Of a stretch of DNA of 8,761 bases, positions 1-5,834 are shown piece by piece. Source of the stretch: Hydrogenimonas sp. (GTDB lineage Bacteria > Campylobacterota > Campylobacteria > Campylobacterales > Hydrogenimonadaceae); NCBI GenBank assembly GCA_021647345.1, contig JAKIUX010000022.1, positions 1 to 8,761 of the forward strand, given 5' to 3'. The notes beneath the pieces were generated by a model that saw nothing but the letters and a program-made list of their open reading frames with translations, was not told the origin of the DNA and did no database searches. The translations under genes and the position numbers were made by a program. Position 1 is the stretch's first letter. Each line of letters begins with the position of its first letter.

Positions 1-296
1 CTCGGTTTTGCCGCTCCTTTGCTCTTTATGCAGAAGCTATCTTCATCGTAGTCGGTTATAAGGGCGTAACCGTCTCCGTCGAGTCTGGGCAGGTGCCCCG
101 TCTGAGTCGCGGTAATGACGAAATTGCCGTCAGAGAGCCTTCTGCTTATATTTCCGTAACCGACTCCCTCTTTTACGCCGATGAGACCCAACTCTTTAAG
201 TCTTCTTCTAAGGGGTTGAAGTGAGGCAAAGAGAGTTTCGTCAATAGACCCTGTCTTTGTGTGCTCAACCCTATATTTTACAACTCCGTCATTCAT
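1..296 (-). CDS. Class II aldolase/adducin-family protein, N-terminal 98 codons (partial at window edge); candidate 5-(methylthio)ribulose-1-phosphate aldolase
   Basis: Reading starts at the ATG at 296-294, which overlaps the mtnA stop codon as ATGA (293-296), and runs open to the left edge. The translated part has the class II aldolase fold signature GVGYGNISRR (residues about 44-53) followed by TATQTGHL (62-69), equivalent to the phosphate-binding GN(I/L)S and T-x-(S/T)-G loops of fuculose aldolase. It ends in GAAKP, just where family members continue into the S-S-E segment with the catalytic glutamate; the Zn-binding histidines are outside the window and cannot be checked. Being third in an mtnK-mtnA operon, it most likely cleaves the ribulose 1-phosphate product of MtnA to DHAP and an aldehyde (the Ald2 role in the DHAP shunt). 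The alternative is MtnB dehydratase, which shares the fold; the sequence here does not exclude it. No strong Shine-Dalgarno precedes the ATG, so translation is probably coupled to mtnA. Confidence 0.85.
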   Translation of the reverse strand, partial: MNDGVVKYRVEHTKTGSIDETLFASLQPLRRRLKELGLIGVKEGVGYGNISRRLSDGNFVITATQTGHLPRLDGDGYALITDYDEDSFCIKSKGAAKP

Positions 297-1375
297 ATTA
301 TATCTTTAAAGGTGCTCTTTATAGACTCTTTGTCGGCGCGACATATGCCTCGTTCAGTAATGAGCCCTGTTATGAGCCTAGCAGGCGTTACATCAAATCC
401 GTAGTTCACAGCGGCGGAGCCCTCAGGCACTATGCGTACCTCTTCAACCTCTCCTTTGTCTGTGAGTCCTTTTATGTGAGTCACCTCTTTTTCGCTTCTA
501 ATCTCTATAGGTATCTGGCTCAACCCGTCAGTTACGGTGAAGTCGAAAGTGGAGGATGGAAGGGCTACATAAAAAGGTATGCCGTTATCTTTTGCGGCCA
601 GAGCCTTCAGGTAGGTTCCAATCTTGTTTGCCGCATCGCCGTTTAATCCGACTCTGTCCGCTCCCGTTATACAGAGGTCAACCATATTGTGCTGCATCAG
701 ATGGCCGCCGCTGTTGTCGGCTATGACGGTGTGGGGAACACCGCACTTTTGAAGCTCCCAAGCAGTCAGGTTCGCTCCCTGGTTTCTCGGTCTGGTCTCA
801 TCGACCCAAACGTGAATATCTAAGCCTCTTCTTTTGGCTTCGTAAATAGGAGCCAGCGCCGATCCGTCATCGACGATCGCAAGCCATCCGGCATTGCAGT
901 GTGTGAGCACGTTTACTCTTTTAAGCCCTTTTCTCTGCATCAGCTCCTCTATCATATCGGCGCCGAAAGAGCCTATTTTTGCGCTCATTTGCGCCTCTTC
1001 GTCGCAAAGTTTTATCGCCTCATCTCTTAGTCTCTGCGTCCTTTCGTTCTTATCGCTCTTATAAGCTATCTCCATAAGTCTATCTACCGCCCACATAAGA
1101 TTTACTGCCGTCGGCCGCGATTCTCTTATATTTTTAGCTCTCTTTTCGATCATCTCTATATCGCCGCTAGACTCTTTTGATGCGAGGTAGACTCCGAATG
1201 CAGCGATGTTTCCTATGACTCCCGCGCCTCTTACGGTCATACTCTTTATAGCCTCTACGGTATCCTCTGCGCTTTTTAGCGTCACATACCTCTCTTCGAA
1301 GGGAAGCAGTCGCTGGTCAAGTACCGAAACGGTTCCGTCACTCTCAAGTCTGAAGGCTCTGTAGACTCCTCTCAT
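293..1375 (-). CDS. mtnA: S-methyl-5-thioribose-1-phosphate isomerase
   Basis: MtnA converts 5-methylthioribose 1-phosphate to 5-methylthioribulose 1-phosphate in the cytosol. At 360 aa it has the normal length of the family, which is related to eIF2B subunits. Visible landmarks are VRGAGVIGNIAAFG (about 48-61) in the N-terminal half, THCNAG (158-163) with the catalytic Cys160, VWVDETRPRNQGANLTAWEL (189-208), and GADR (238-241) with the catalytic Asp240, then GDAANKIGT. Both catalytic residues fall at the positions numbered the same way in the Bacillus subtilis enzyme. The start at 1375 is supported by GAAGGAGAGCGA directly upstream and by a 4-bp ATGA overlap with the mtnK stop (1372-1375). 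It overlaps the downstream aldolase in the same way, so the three genes should be translated as a coupled set. No truncation or unusual residue is seen. Confidence 0.96.
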   Translation of the reverse strand: MRGVYRAFRLESDGTVSVLDQRLLPFEERYVTLKSAEDTVEAIKSMTVRGAGVIGNIAAFGVYLASKESSGDIEMIEKRAKNIRESRPTAVNLMWAVDRLMEIAYKSDKNERTQRLRDEAIKLCDEEAQMSAKIGSFGADMIEELMQRKGLKRVNVLTHCNAGWLAIVDDGSALAPIYEAKRRGLDIHVWVDETRPRNQGANLTAWELQKCGVPHTVIADNSGGHLMQHNMVDLCITGADRVGLNGDAANKIGTYLKALAAKDNGIPFYVALPSSTFDFTVTDGLSQIPIEIRSEKEVTHIKGLTDKGEVEEVRIVPEGSAAVNYGFDVTPARLITGLITERGICRADKESIKSTFKDII

Positions 1376-2583
1376 TCGCTCTCCTTCGCTATTAAGAGTA
1401 AATCTTTTGCAGCAGTGATCTTTTCATACTCCATAACCAAAGAGCGTCCCGTCCGAAGTGCTTGCATCATTGCCGCTTTTCTTTTTTTGGGGTCATCTAT
1501 GCCTCTTATCTCTTCCACCCCGGCAATGCCGAAAACCCTTCTTGCCATTTTGCACCCGGCAAAACCTGCACTTTGACGCAGAATATTGAGCATGAACTCT
1601 CTTTTAAAGTGCTTGAGCATGTTGTCATCCAAAAACCCTTTCGTTACAAGAGCGCTCTGCTCTGTCTCGCTCCAAAGCTGAAGAAACTTCTCTTCAAAGC
1701 CGCTCCAAATCTCCGTTATAAGTGAAAGAAGCCACTCTCTGTAGAGTTCGTCGCCGCTTCTATATCGGTGGGAGATGTATGCGCTAAGCAGATTGGCAAA
1801 GAGTGCGCCGATGTCGAAACCAAAAGGGCCCACAAAAGCGAACTCGGGGTCGATGACATAGGTCTCTTCGTCGTTTACCATAATCGAGCCGGTATGCAGG
1901 TCTCCGTGTAAAAGTGCGTCGCTTCGGGTCATGAATATATACTTTAGCTCCATAACTCTTTTTTTGAATAGGTTGTCTGCAAAGAGCTCTTTGGCCTCAT
2001 TCTGGCACATAGGTTCAATGAAGTTGGTCTCATTCTCCATATATGGAAATGTGAAGACAAAATCTTCCGTAAGTTTGCAAAGCTCCGTGTTTGAGTTAAA
2101 TCTATCTATAAGAGCTCTCTTCTTATCGCTTTGAAGATATAGAGAGGATGTTTTAAAGAGAGTATGAGCCAAAAATGAGCTTATATGATCTGCGAAATTT
2201 TTATACTCTCTTTTCTCTATGAGCCCTTTTCTTAAAATCATATGATCTTTTAGATGCTCCATCACTACAAGAGACATCTCTTCATCGGCGTGGTAGATTT
2301 TAGGTGCGTGGATATCGTAGCTTTGCAACGCTCTAATTTCGTATTTCATACGCTCTTTTGAAAGCGGAAATTCCTCTCCGGCACACCTTAAATATGGCAC
2401 CGCCTGCTTTACTATAAGGCTTTTGGAGGGCTCTTTGACACCTCTAACGATATAGACGAAGTTGAGGTTGCCGTCTCCTATCTCTTCTGCCGTTAGTTCG
2501 TCATCTTCGAAAAACTCTTTTATGGAGGGGATCTTTCTAAGATGCTCCGTTACACTCTCGCAGTCCAGCACTCTGTAAGACAT
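1372..2583 (-). CDS. mtnK: S-methyl-5-thioribose kinase
   Basis: MtnK phosphorylates 5-methylthioribose at the 1-position with ATP, and in DHAP-shunt organisms also 5-deoxyribose. The 403-aa length is typical. In order: EEIGDGNLNFVYIV (33-46), the glycine-rich nucleotide loop; LIVKQAVPYLR (56-66), the kinase lysine segment; HGDLHTGSIMV (226-236) with catalytic Asp228; and VIDPEFAFVGPFGFDIGAL (243-261) with the metal-binding DPE (Asp245, Glu247). These define the aminoglycoside-phosphotransferase/choline-kinase fold and the MTR kinase subfamily specifically. The ATG at 2583 is preceded by AAGAAGGATATAG, a good ribosome binding site. It is the first gene of the mtnK-mtnA-aldolase operon, with a sigma70-type promoter about 30 bp upstream. 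The leader is predicted at only about 20-25 nt, so a riboswitch is not expected. Confidence 0.95.
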   Translation of the reverse strand: MSYRVLDCESVTEHLRKIPSIKEFFEDDELTAEEIGDGNLNFVYIVRGVKEPSKSLIVKQAVPYLRCAGEEFPLSKERMKYEIRALQSYDIHAPKIYHADEEMSLVVMEHLKDHMILRKGLIEKREYKNFADHISSFLAHTLFKTSSLYLQSDKKRALIDRFNSNTELCKLTEDFVFTFPYMENETNFIEPMCQNEAKELFADNLFKKRVMELKYIFMTRSDALLHGDLHTGSIMVNDEETYVIDPEFAFVGPFGFDIGALFANLLSAYISHRYRSGDELYREWLLSLITEIWSGFEEKFLQLWSETEQSALVTKGFLDDNMLKHFKREFMLNILRQSAGFAGCKMARRVFGIAGVEEIRGIDDPKKRKAAMMQALRTGRSLVMEYEKITAAKDLLLIAKESE

Positions 2584-2612
2584 CTATATCCTTCTTTTTG
2601 GCGTTATCGAAA

Positions 2613-2641
2613 ATTATACTACAGAGCGACGATAGTGCCAA
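2613..2641 (-). promoter_or_regulatory. Sigma70-type promoter of the mtnK-mtnA-aldolase operon
   Basis: On the minus strand TTGGCA (2641-2636) is separated by 17 bp from a perfect TATAAT (2618-2613). Transcription would start near 2606, leaving a leader of roughly 20-25 nt that contains the AAGAAGGA ribosome binding site of mtnK. A clear -35 box is notable because many Campylobacterota promoters lack one. The -35 box lies 2 bp downstream of the stop codon of the decayed copB fragment. Confidence 0.75.
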
Positions 2642-2643
2642 AA

Positions 2644-2889
2644 TCAGAACCAAAATCTTACACCTGCTACGAAAGATCTATCTTCCTTGCCGCCATACTT
2701 CGCAGCGGTTGCGCCGAAGATGTTGGAGTATGTCACCCCGCCATATAGAGCGAACTCTCTTATGAACTCATACCTTAGCCTAACACCTTAAGATAGAAGA
2801 GAGCCCCCCTCTTTGCTCAGTTTTGATGCTTCACGGCTGTAACTCTCTAACTCCATATCGGCTAGAATATTAGCTTTTAGGTTATAAGT
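2644..2889 (-). pseudogene. Decayed copB/pcoB-like copper resistance outer-membrane protein, C-terminal fragment
   Basis: One minus-strand frame of 82 codons reads from about 2889 to a TGA at 2646-2644 and is broken by an ochre codon at 2790-2788. The part after the stop reads [18 protein letters not shown] and ends in [10 protein letters not shown], which I recognise as the C-terminal beta-strands of CopB/PcoB (family pattern G-x-R-L-R-Y-E-x-x-R-E-F-A-P-Y-x-G-V and terminal V-A-G-x-R-x-W-F). The part before it (YNLKANILADMELESYSREA) fits the preceding strands. Further upstream the same frame hits TGA at 2901-2899 and coding continues only in scraps of other frames, so the gene has lost its start, signal peptide and Met/His-rich N-terminus. 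In bacteria CopB acts in periplasmic/outer-membrane copper handling, usually beside copA; no partner remains here. The family call rests on recall of the pattern, not on an alignment. Confidence 0.72.
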
Positions 2890-3179
2890 GCCGCATGATC
2901 AAAGTTGAAGTTAAAACCTATTGCACCGTCGACAATTTTTAGGCGCAACTTGGTCACAATGGAGTGTGAAGCAAGCTTCTATTTTGCTTTTTAAACTTTT
3001 TGCAAAAATATCAGGTTTTGCTCCTGTAATCAAAGCTGCCGCCGCAATCGACTGTATAAAGAGCTTGCAATCTAATAGATCCTGTATGCATATCGCCTCC
3101 ATCTTTTATGTTTTGAAAAATTTTGGCCATAAATATGTATTTAGCGCGCAAAGAGCTTTCTTTAGAAATTTAAAAGCGG
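2890..3179. other. Gene-free stretch, possibly more of the copB remnant
   Basis: Neither strand has a convincing gene. A 63-codon minus-strand reading frame (3102-2911) has no recognisable domain and a composition unlike its neighbours; parts of it may be frame-shifted upstream scraps of the copB remnant, but I cannot align them with confidence. The right end is AT-rich and leads into the promoter of the scaffold gene. Confidence 0.4.
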
Positions 3180-3185
3180 TATAAT
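3180..3185 (+). promoter_or_regulatory. -10 box of the scaffold/ferritin-like/psd operon
   Basis: A perfect TATAAT lies 23 bp before the TTG start codon. No good -35 box is found at 16-18 bp (the sequence there is TTTCTT), but the 40 bp upstream are rich in A and T tracts, as usual for Campylobacterota sigma70 promoters. The predicted leader is about 17 nt and begins with A-rich sequence plus AAAAGG. Confidence 0.6.
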
Positions 3186-3208
3186 TGCGACAAAAAAGGT
3201 AGCTGCTG

Positions 3209-3658
3209 TTGGACTCCAAAGAGCTTTACGATACAACCATAGACCACATGATCAACCCAAGAAACTACGGCAAACTTGAGAGCCCTAATGCTGTCGGCAT
3301 AGGCAAAAATCCGCAAAACGGGGAGATGGTTATAATATATCTTAAGATAGATGGCAATATGATAGAAAATATAAGGTTTCAGGCCAAAGCGTGCATGACC
3401 ACAGTCATAGCCGGTTCGATATTTACAGAAACGATCAAAGGAGTTACGCTTGAAGAGTCGAAAGAGCTTACATCTTTGATGCTTAAAAAGGTAGAGATGA
3501 TGCCTCCGGAAGAGGCGGCATGTACGGAGCTGGTTGCGGAGGCTTTCTTCGCCGCGCTTGATCACTATGAAGCTAAAAAAACAGACCCGCACGCGCCGGT
3601 GCCTACAAGAATGATAGCAAATAGATGCATAGAGGAGACAGAGGTGAAAAATGGCTGA
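3209..3658 (+). CDS. IscU/NifU N-terminal-like iron-sulfur scaffold protein lacking the first cysteine ligand
   Basis: The 149-aa protein has the layout of the U-type Fe-S assembly scaffold: DHMINPRNYGKLE (12-24, the D-H-x-x-N-P-R-N start of the domain), the segment NPQNGEM (34-40), CMTTVIAGS (62-70), and ACTELVAEAF (104-113). Canonical IscU has three ligand cysteines, in ACGD, YGCG and HCS contexts. Here the second and third are kept (Cys62, Cys105), while the first is Asn37 and the following Asp is Glu39. A short C-terminal tail carries another cysteine (Cys140). It may be a specialised or non-catalytic carrier, not the main scaffold of the cell; Campylobacterota usually have NifU for that. 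The start is TTG at 3209, preceded by AAAAGG with a 9-nt spacer; the next Met lies inside the domain. It is the first gene of an operon and overlaps the next gene by 8 bp. Confidence 0.85.
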   Translation: MDSKELYDTTIDHMINPRNYGKLESPNAVGIGKNPQNGEMVIIYLKIDGNMIENIRFQAKACMTTVIAGSIFTETIKGVTLEESKELTSLMLKKVEMMPPEEAACTELVAEAFFAALDHYEAKKTDPHAPVPTRMIANRCIEETEVKNG

Positions 3659-4472
3659 GAGAGTATTTACGACGATGCACGAGGGGTGGCTTAGGCTGCT
3701 CTTTACATCTTTTGCCGTAAGAGATAGAGAGTGGGGAGAGAGGCTCTACGACTACTCCGAGATTCTCTACAGACATATGCGTTTTGTGGAAGAGCTTTTC
3801 GTAAAAAGAGGTATAGAGTATAGCTACGAACGGCCTGCATTGACGCTGGAGTTTGAGAATGAAGGCGAAGCGGCACGTTTCTCTCTTGTGGGGGTAGAGA
3901 GGATTCTTGATCAATTGAACGAGAGCAAAGATCCGCTCGCTTCAAGAATCATACACGATCTTAGGTATATAGCTTCACAATTGTCGAGAAATCTTGGCAA
4001 AGAAGAGCCTATAACCGCATTTGACAAATCTTTGAAGCTTGATGGTGTCGATCTCGATAAAGAGTCGCTCGATGCTCTGGTGCTCTTTCTTTTCGAAGAG
4101 AGCTACAAGGAGTATGAGCTTATAATCATCTACTCCTATGCCCAGAGGGTTGTAGATAGCAAAAGAGTGTTCGAAATATTTCAGATATTAATAGATGAGT
4201 CGAAGTTTCATTTGAAATCTTTCGCTCATCTTATGGCCAGACTCGGGATCCTTGCTGTGCCGAGAATGGTTACACAGGAGATCTACAGATTCGACTCTCT
4301 AAAGCGCTTTTTAGAAGATGGAATCGAAGAGGAGAAGGGGGCAAAAGAGCAGTGCAGGGCGCTTGCCGAAGCGGTGAAAAATGATGAGCTGAGAGATTTT
4401 TTCAACTTTATAAACTTTCAGGAGGATTATCATATAACTCTCATGAAAGAGGCATTGGAGATAATAGAGTAG
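3651..4472 (+). CDS. Ferritin-like helical protein of unknown function
   Basis: I do not recognise a named family for this 273-aa protein. It has no signal peptide or membrane segment and looks almost wholly alpha-helical. The C-terminal half shows the residue spacing of a four-helix ferritin-like diiron bundle: EESYKEYE (149-156), IDESKFH (181-187), EEEKGAKEQ (226-234) and QEDYHI (257-262, an E-x-x-H motif). The second helix has E183 and H187 spaced by one residue more than the usual E-x-x-H, so metal binding is plausible but not proven. The N-terminal half (SEILYRHMRFVEELFVKRGI, 36-55) also looks like a bundle helix and may be a degenerate duplication. The ATG at 3651 follows GAGGTGAAAA and lies inside the end of the scaffold gene, which implies translational coupling and a shared job in iron or Fe-S handling; that job is an inference. 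psd follows without a gap. Confidence 0.7.
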   Translation: MAERVFTTMHEGWLRLLFTSFAVRDREWGERLYDYSEILYRHMRFVEELFVKRGIEYSYERPALTLEFENEGEAARFSLVGVERILDQLNESKDPLASRIIHDLRYIASQLSRNLGKEEPITAFDKSLKLDGVDLDKESLDALVLFLFEESYKEYELIIIYSYAQRVVDSKRVFEIFQILIDESKFHLKSFAHLMARLGILAVPRMVTQEIYRFDSLKRFLEDGIEEEKGAKEQCRALAEAVKNDELRDFFNFINFQEDYHITLMKEALEIIE

Positions 4473-5300
4473 ATGGCAAAGAGACACATAACCAACATAG
4501 TATCACAGTGGTTCGGCAGGTTCGCCGATCATCCGTTTCCTTCGAAAGTGCAATCTTTTATAAATCACGCCTATGTAAATCTTCTAGGGCTCGATATGAG
4601 CGAGTTTGCGCCACCATCAACATACCCGACACTCAACGCTCTCTTTACCAGAGAGCTTAAAAAACCGCGTCCTATAGACCATAGGGCAGGTTCCCTAATC
4701 TCTCCTGTAGACGCATTCGTGACCGAATGCGGCACTCTTAAAAAAGATAGAGCTATGCAGATAAAGGGTATGGAGTATAGTATAGATGATCTTCTTACGC
4801 CATACTATCTCAAAGAGGCGAAGGAGCTCTACGACGGCAGTTACATAAATCTTTACCTATCTCCGAAAGATTACCACCGCTACCATATGCCTTATAAACT
4901 CAGGGTAGCATCTATTTTGCATAAACCCGGCAAACTCTACCCAGTCAATTTCCCCTCTTTGAAGAGGCAAAAGGAGCTATTTGTAGAGAATGGGAGGGTA
5001 ATTGTTGAGTGCTTCACAGAAGGGGGCGGGCGCATATTCATTGTGCTTGTAGGGGCTCTTAACGTAGGAAAGATGACAATAGCGTTCGATCATCGCATAA
5101 AGACAAATGCAAACCGTTACGAGCCAACTTTGTACCGCTACGACGATAAACCGCTCTGGATCTACAAGGGTGATCTTCTCGGAATGTTCAAAATGGGCTC
5201 TACGGTTCTTCTTTTCGCCCAGCCGGGCCTTATGGATATTCGCACCAGCGACAGAACCCATGTGCGCTTCGGAGAGAGAATAGCTCACATAAGGGAGTAG
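4473..5300 (+). CDS. psd: Phosphatidylserine decarboxylase proenzyme
   Basis: Psd decarboxylates phosphatidylserine to phosphatidylethanolamine at the inner membrane, using a pyruvoyl group made by self-cleavage. The 275-aa length fits. Key sites are SPVDAFV (77-83) with the triad Asp80, DYHRYHMP (133-140) with the conserved His135 and His138, and FKMGSTVLLFAQPG (239-252), where cleavage between Gly242 and Ser243 would give a beta chain and a short pyruvoyl-bearing alpha chain of about 33 residues. The usual LGST is MGST here, which keeps the cleaved Gly-Ser pair. The ATG follows directly on the TAG of the ferritin-like gene, and a GGAG lies about 13 nt upstream, so translation is probably coupled. 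It is the last gene of the operon; I see no clear hairpin terminator after it. Confidence 0.96.
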   Translation: MAKRHITNIVSQWFGRFADHPFPSKVQSFINHAYVNLLGLDMSEFAPPSTYPTLNALFTRELKKPRPIDHRAGSLISPVDAFVTECGTLKKDRAMQIKGMEYSIDDLLTPYYLKEAKELYDGSYINLYLSPKDYHRYHMPYKLRVASILHKPGKLYPVNFPSLKRQKELFVENGRVIVECFTEGGGRIFIVLVGALNVGKMTIAFDHRIKTNANRYEPTLYRYDDKPLWIYKGDLLGMFKMGSTVLLFAQPGLMDIRTSDRTHVRFGERIAHIRE

Positions 5301-5700
5301 ATCTATTGCAGGAATAACGTTTTACCGCTTATTTGGCTTTAGTTCTGCTCTTTAGGTGTTCTCTACATATCTTGCCACTGCCGTTAGAGTTACCTTGAAG
5401 AGGGGCTTGAGGGTAGTCTGCAGTTCTTTCACTTTGATTTTATAGATTACCGGCGTATCTCATCTACCCAATCTGCTCGAAAGGCTCAACAAGGATAATA
5501 GATGTAGAAGTGAAGAAGTGGGCATCTTTGCGAACAGGTAGTCTTATTTGTGATTTTAACATCAAAATATAATGGAATACACTAAGGACACTATTGAGTT
5601 TCTCGCATCCTGGTGCCCTTCTATCCCTATGGCTTTGGGCTGCCCGCCGCAACAGTTTTGAAACTACCGACTATACTCATCGCTTCTCCTTAACTTTTTA
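5301..5700. other. Spacer without a recognisable gene
   Basis: Short open frames exist on both strands, but none has a convincing start, ribosome binding site or family resemblance. On the minus strand 5280-5560 contains coding-like scraps in several frames, such as RADWVDEIRR followed at once by a stop, which could be a very old pseudogene. A TATAAT on the plus strand at 5568-5573 has no good -35 box. A segment at about 5605-5655 is more GC-rich than its surroundings and might be structured RNA or a remnant; no strong stem-loop was found by eye. Confidence 0.4.
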
Positions 5701-5706
5701 TTATAA

Positions 5707-5767
5707 ATATAGTTCTATGGTCAAAATCGAAACAGTTCATAAAAATTTATTTCATTATGAACTATAT
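5707..5767. repeat. Inverted repeats of an AGTTC half-site upstream of the porin promoter (candidate operator)
   Basis: AGTTCATAA (5734-5742) and TTATGAACT (5755-5763) form a perfect 9-bp inverted repeat with a 12-bp spacer. A further copy, ATATAGTTC (5707-5715), is the exact inverse of GAACTATAT (5759-5767). The three AGTTC cores are spaced by 23 and 25 bp, about two helical turns. The array ends a few bases before the -35 box of the porin, where an activator or repressor would sit. The regulator is not known from the sequence. Confidence 0.5.
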
Positions 5768-5771
5768 TTGA

Positions 5772-5800
5772 TTGAACCTATCGAACCTACATGGTAAAAT
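5772..5800 (+). promoter_or_regulatory. Sigma70-type promoter of the porin gene
   Basis: TTGAAC (5772-5777) and TAAAAT (5795-5800) are separated by 17 bp, with an extended TG at 5792-5793. The promoter also contains a direct repeat of GAACCTA (5774-5780 and 5783-5789, 9 bp apart), similar to the GAACTAT half-sites just upstream. The leader would be about 27 nt and contains AAAGGGG at 5821-5827, a strong ribosome binding site. Confidence 0.65.
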
Positions 5801-5834
5801 CGACGAAAATATATTTTGATAAAGGGGTTATTGG

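Noticed and set aside
257..646. 129-codon plus-strand open frame
   Set aside because: It lies opposite the 3' end of mtnA and the start of the aldolase, both with clear family motifs.
2584..2640. SAM- or methionine-related riboswitch in front of mtnK
   Set aside because: The promoter lies about 30 bp before the ATG, so the leader is too short to hold a riboswitch.
2911..3102. 63-codon minus-strand open frame in the spacer upstream of the copB relic
   Set aside because: GGAGG occurs close to its start region, but the protein has no family resemblance and lies next to decayed sequence; it is better explained as a by-product of the relic.
5464..5652. 62-codon minus-strand open frame
   Set aside because: It has no ribosome binding site or recognisable domain, its composition changes along its length, and it ends in a region of broken frames.
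5590..5660. Possible cyclic-di-GMP-I (GEMM) riboswitch on the minus strand
   Set aside because: Only short blocks resembling the 3' half are present (CAAAGCC, then AAGGGCACCAGG). The conserved 5' half with its GNRA-capped stem is missing, the G/C pattern at key places differs, and no gene follows on that strand.
5594..5797. 67-codon plus-strand open frame before the porin
   Set aside because: It would need a TTG start without a ribosome binding site, and its 3' half runs through the repeat array and the porin promoter.
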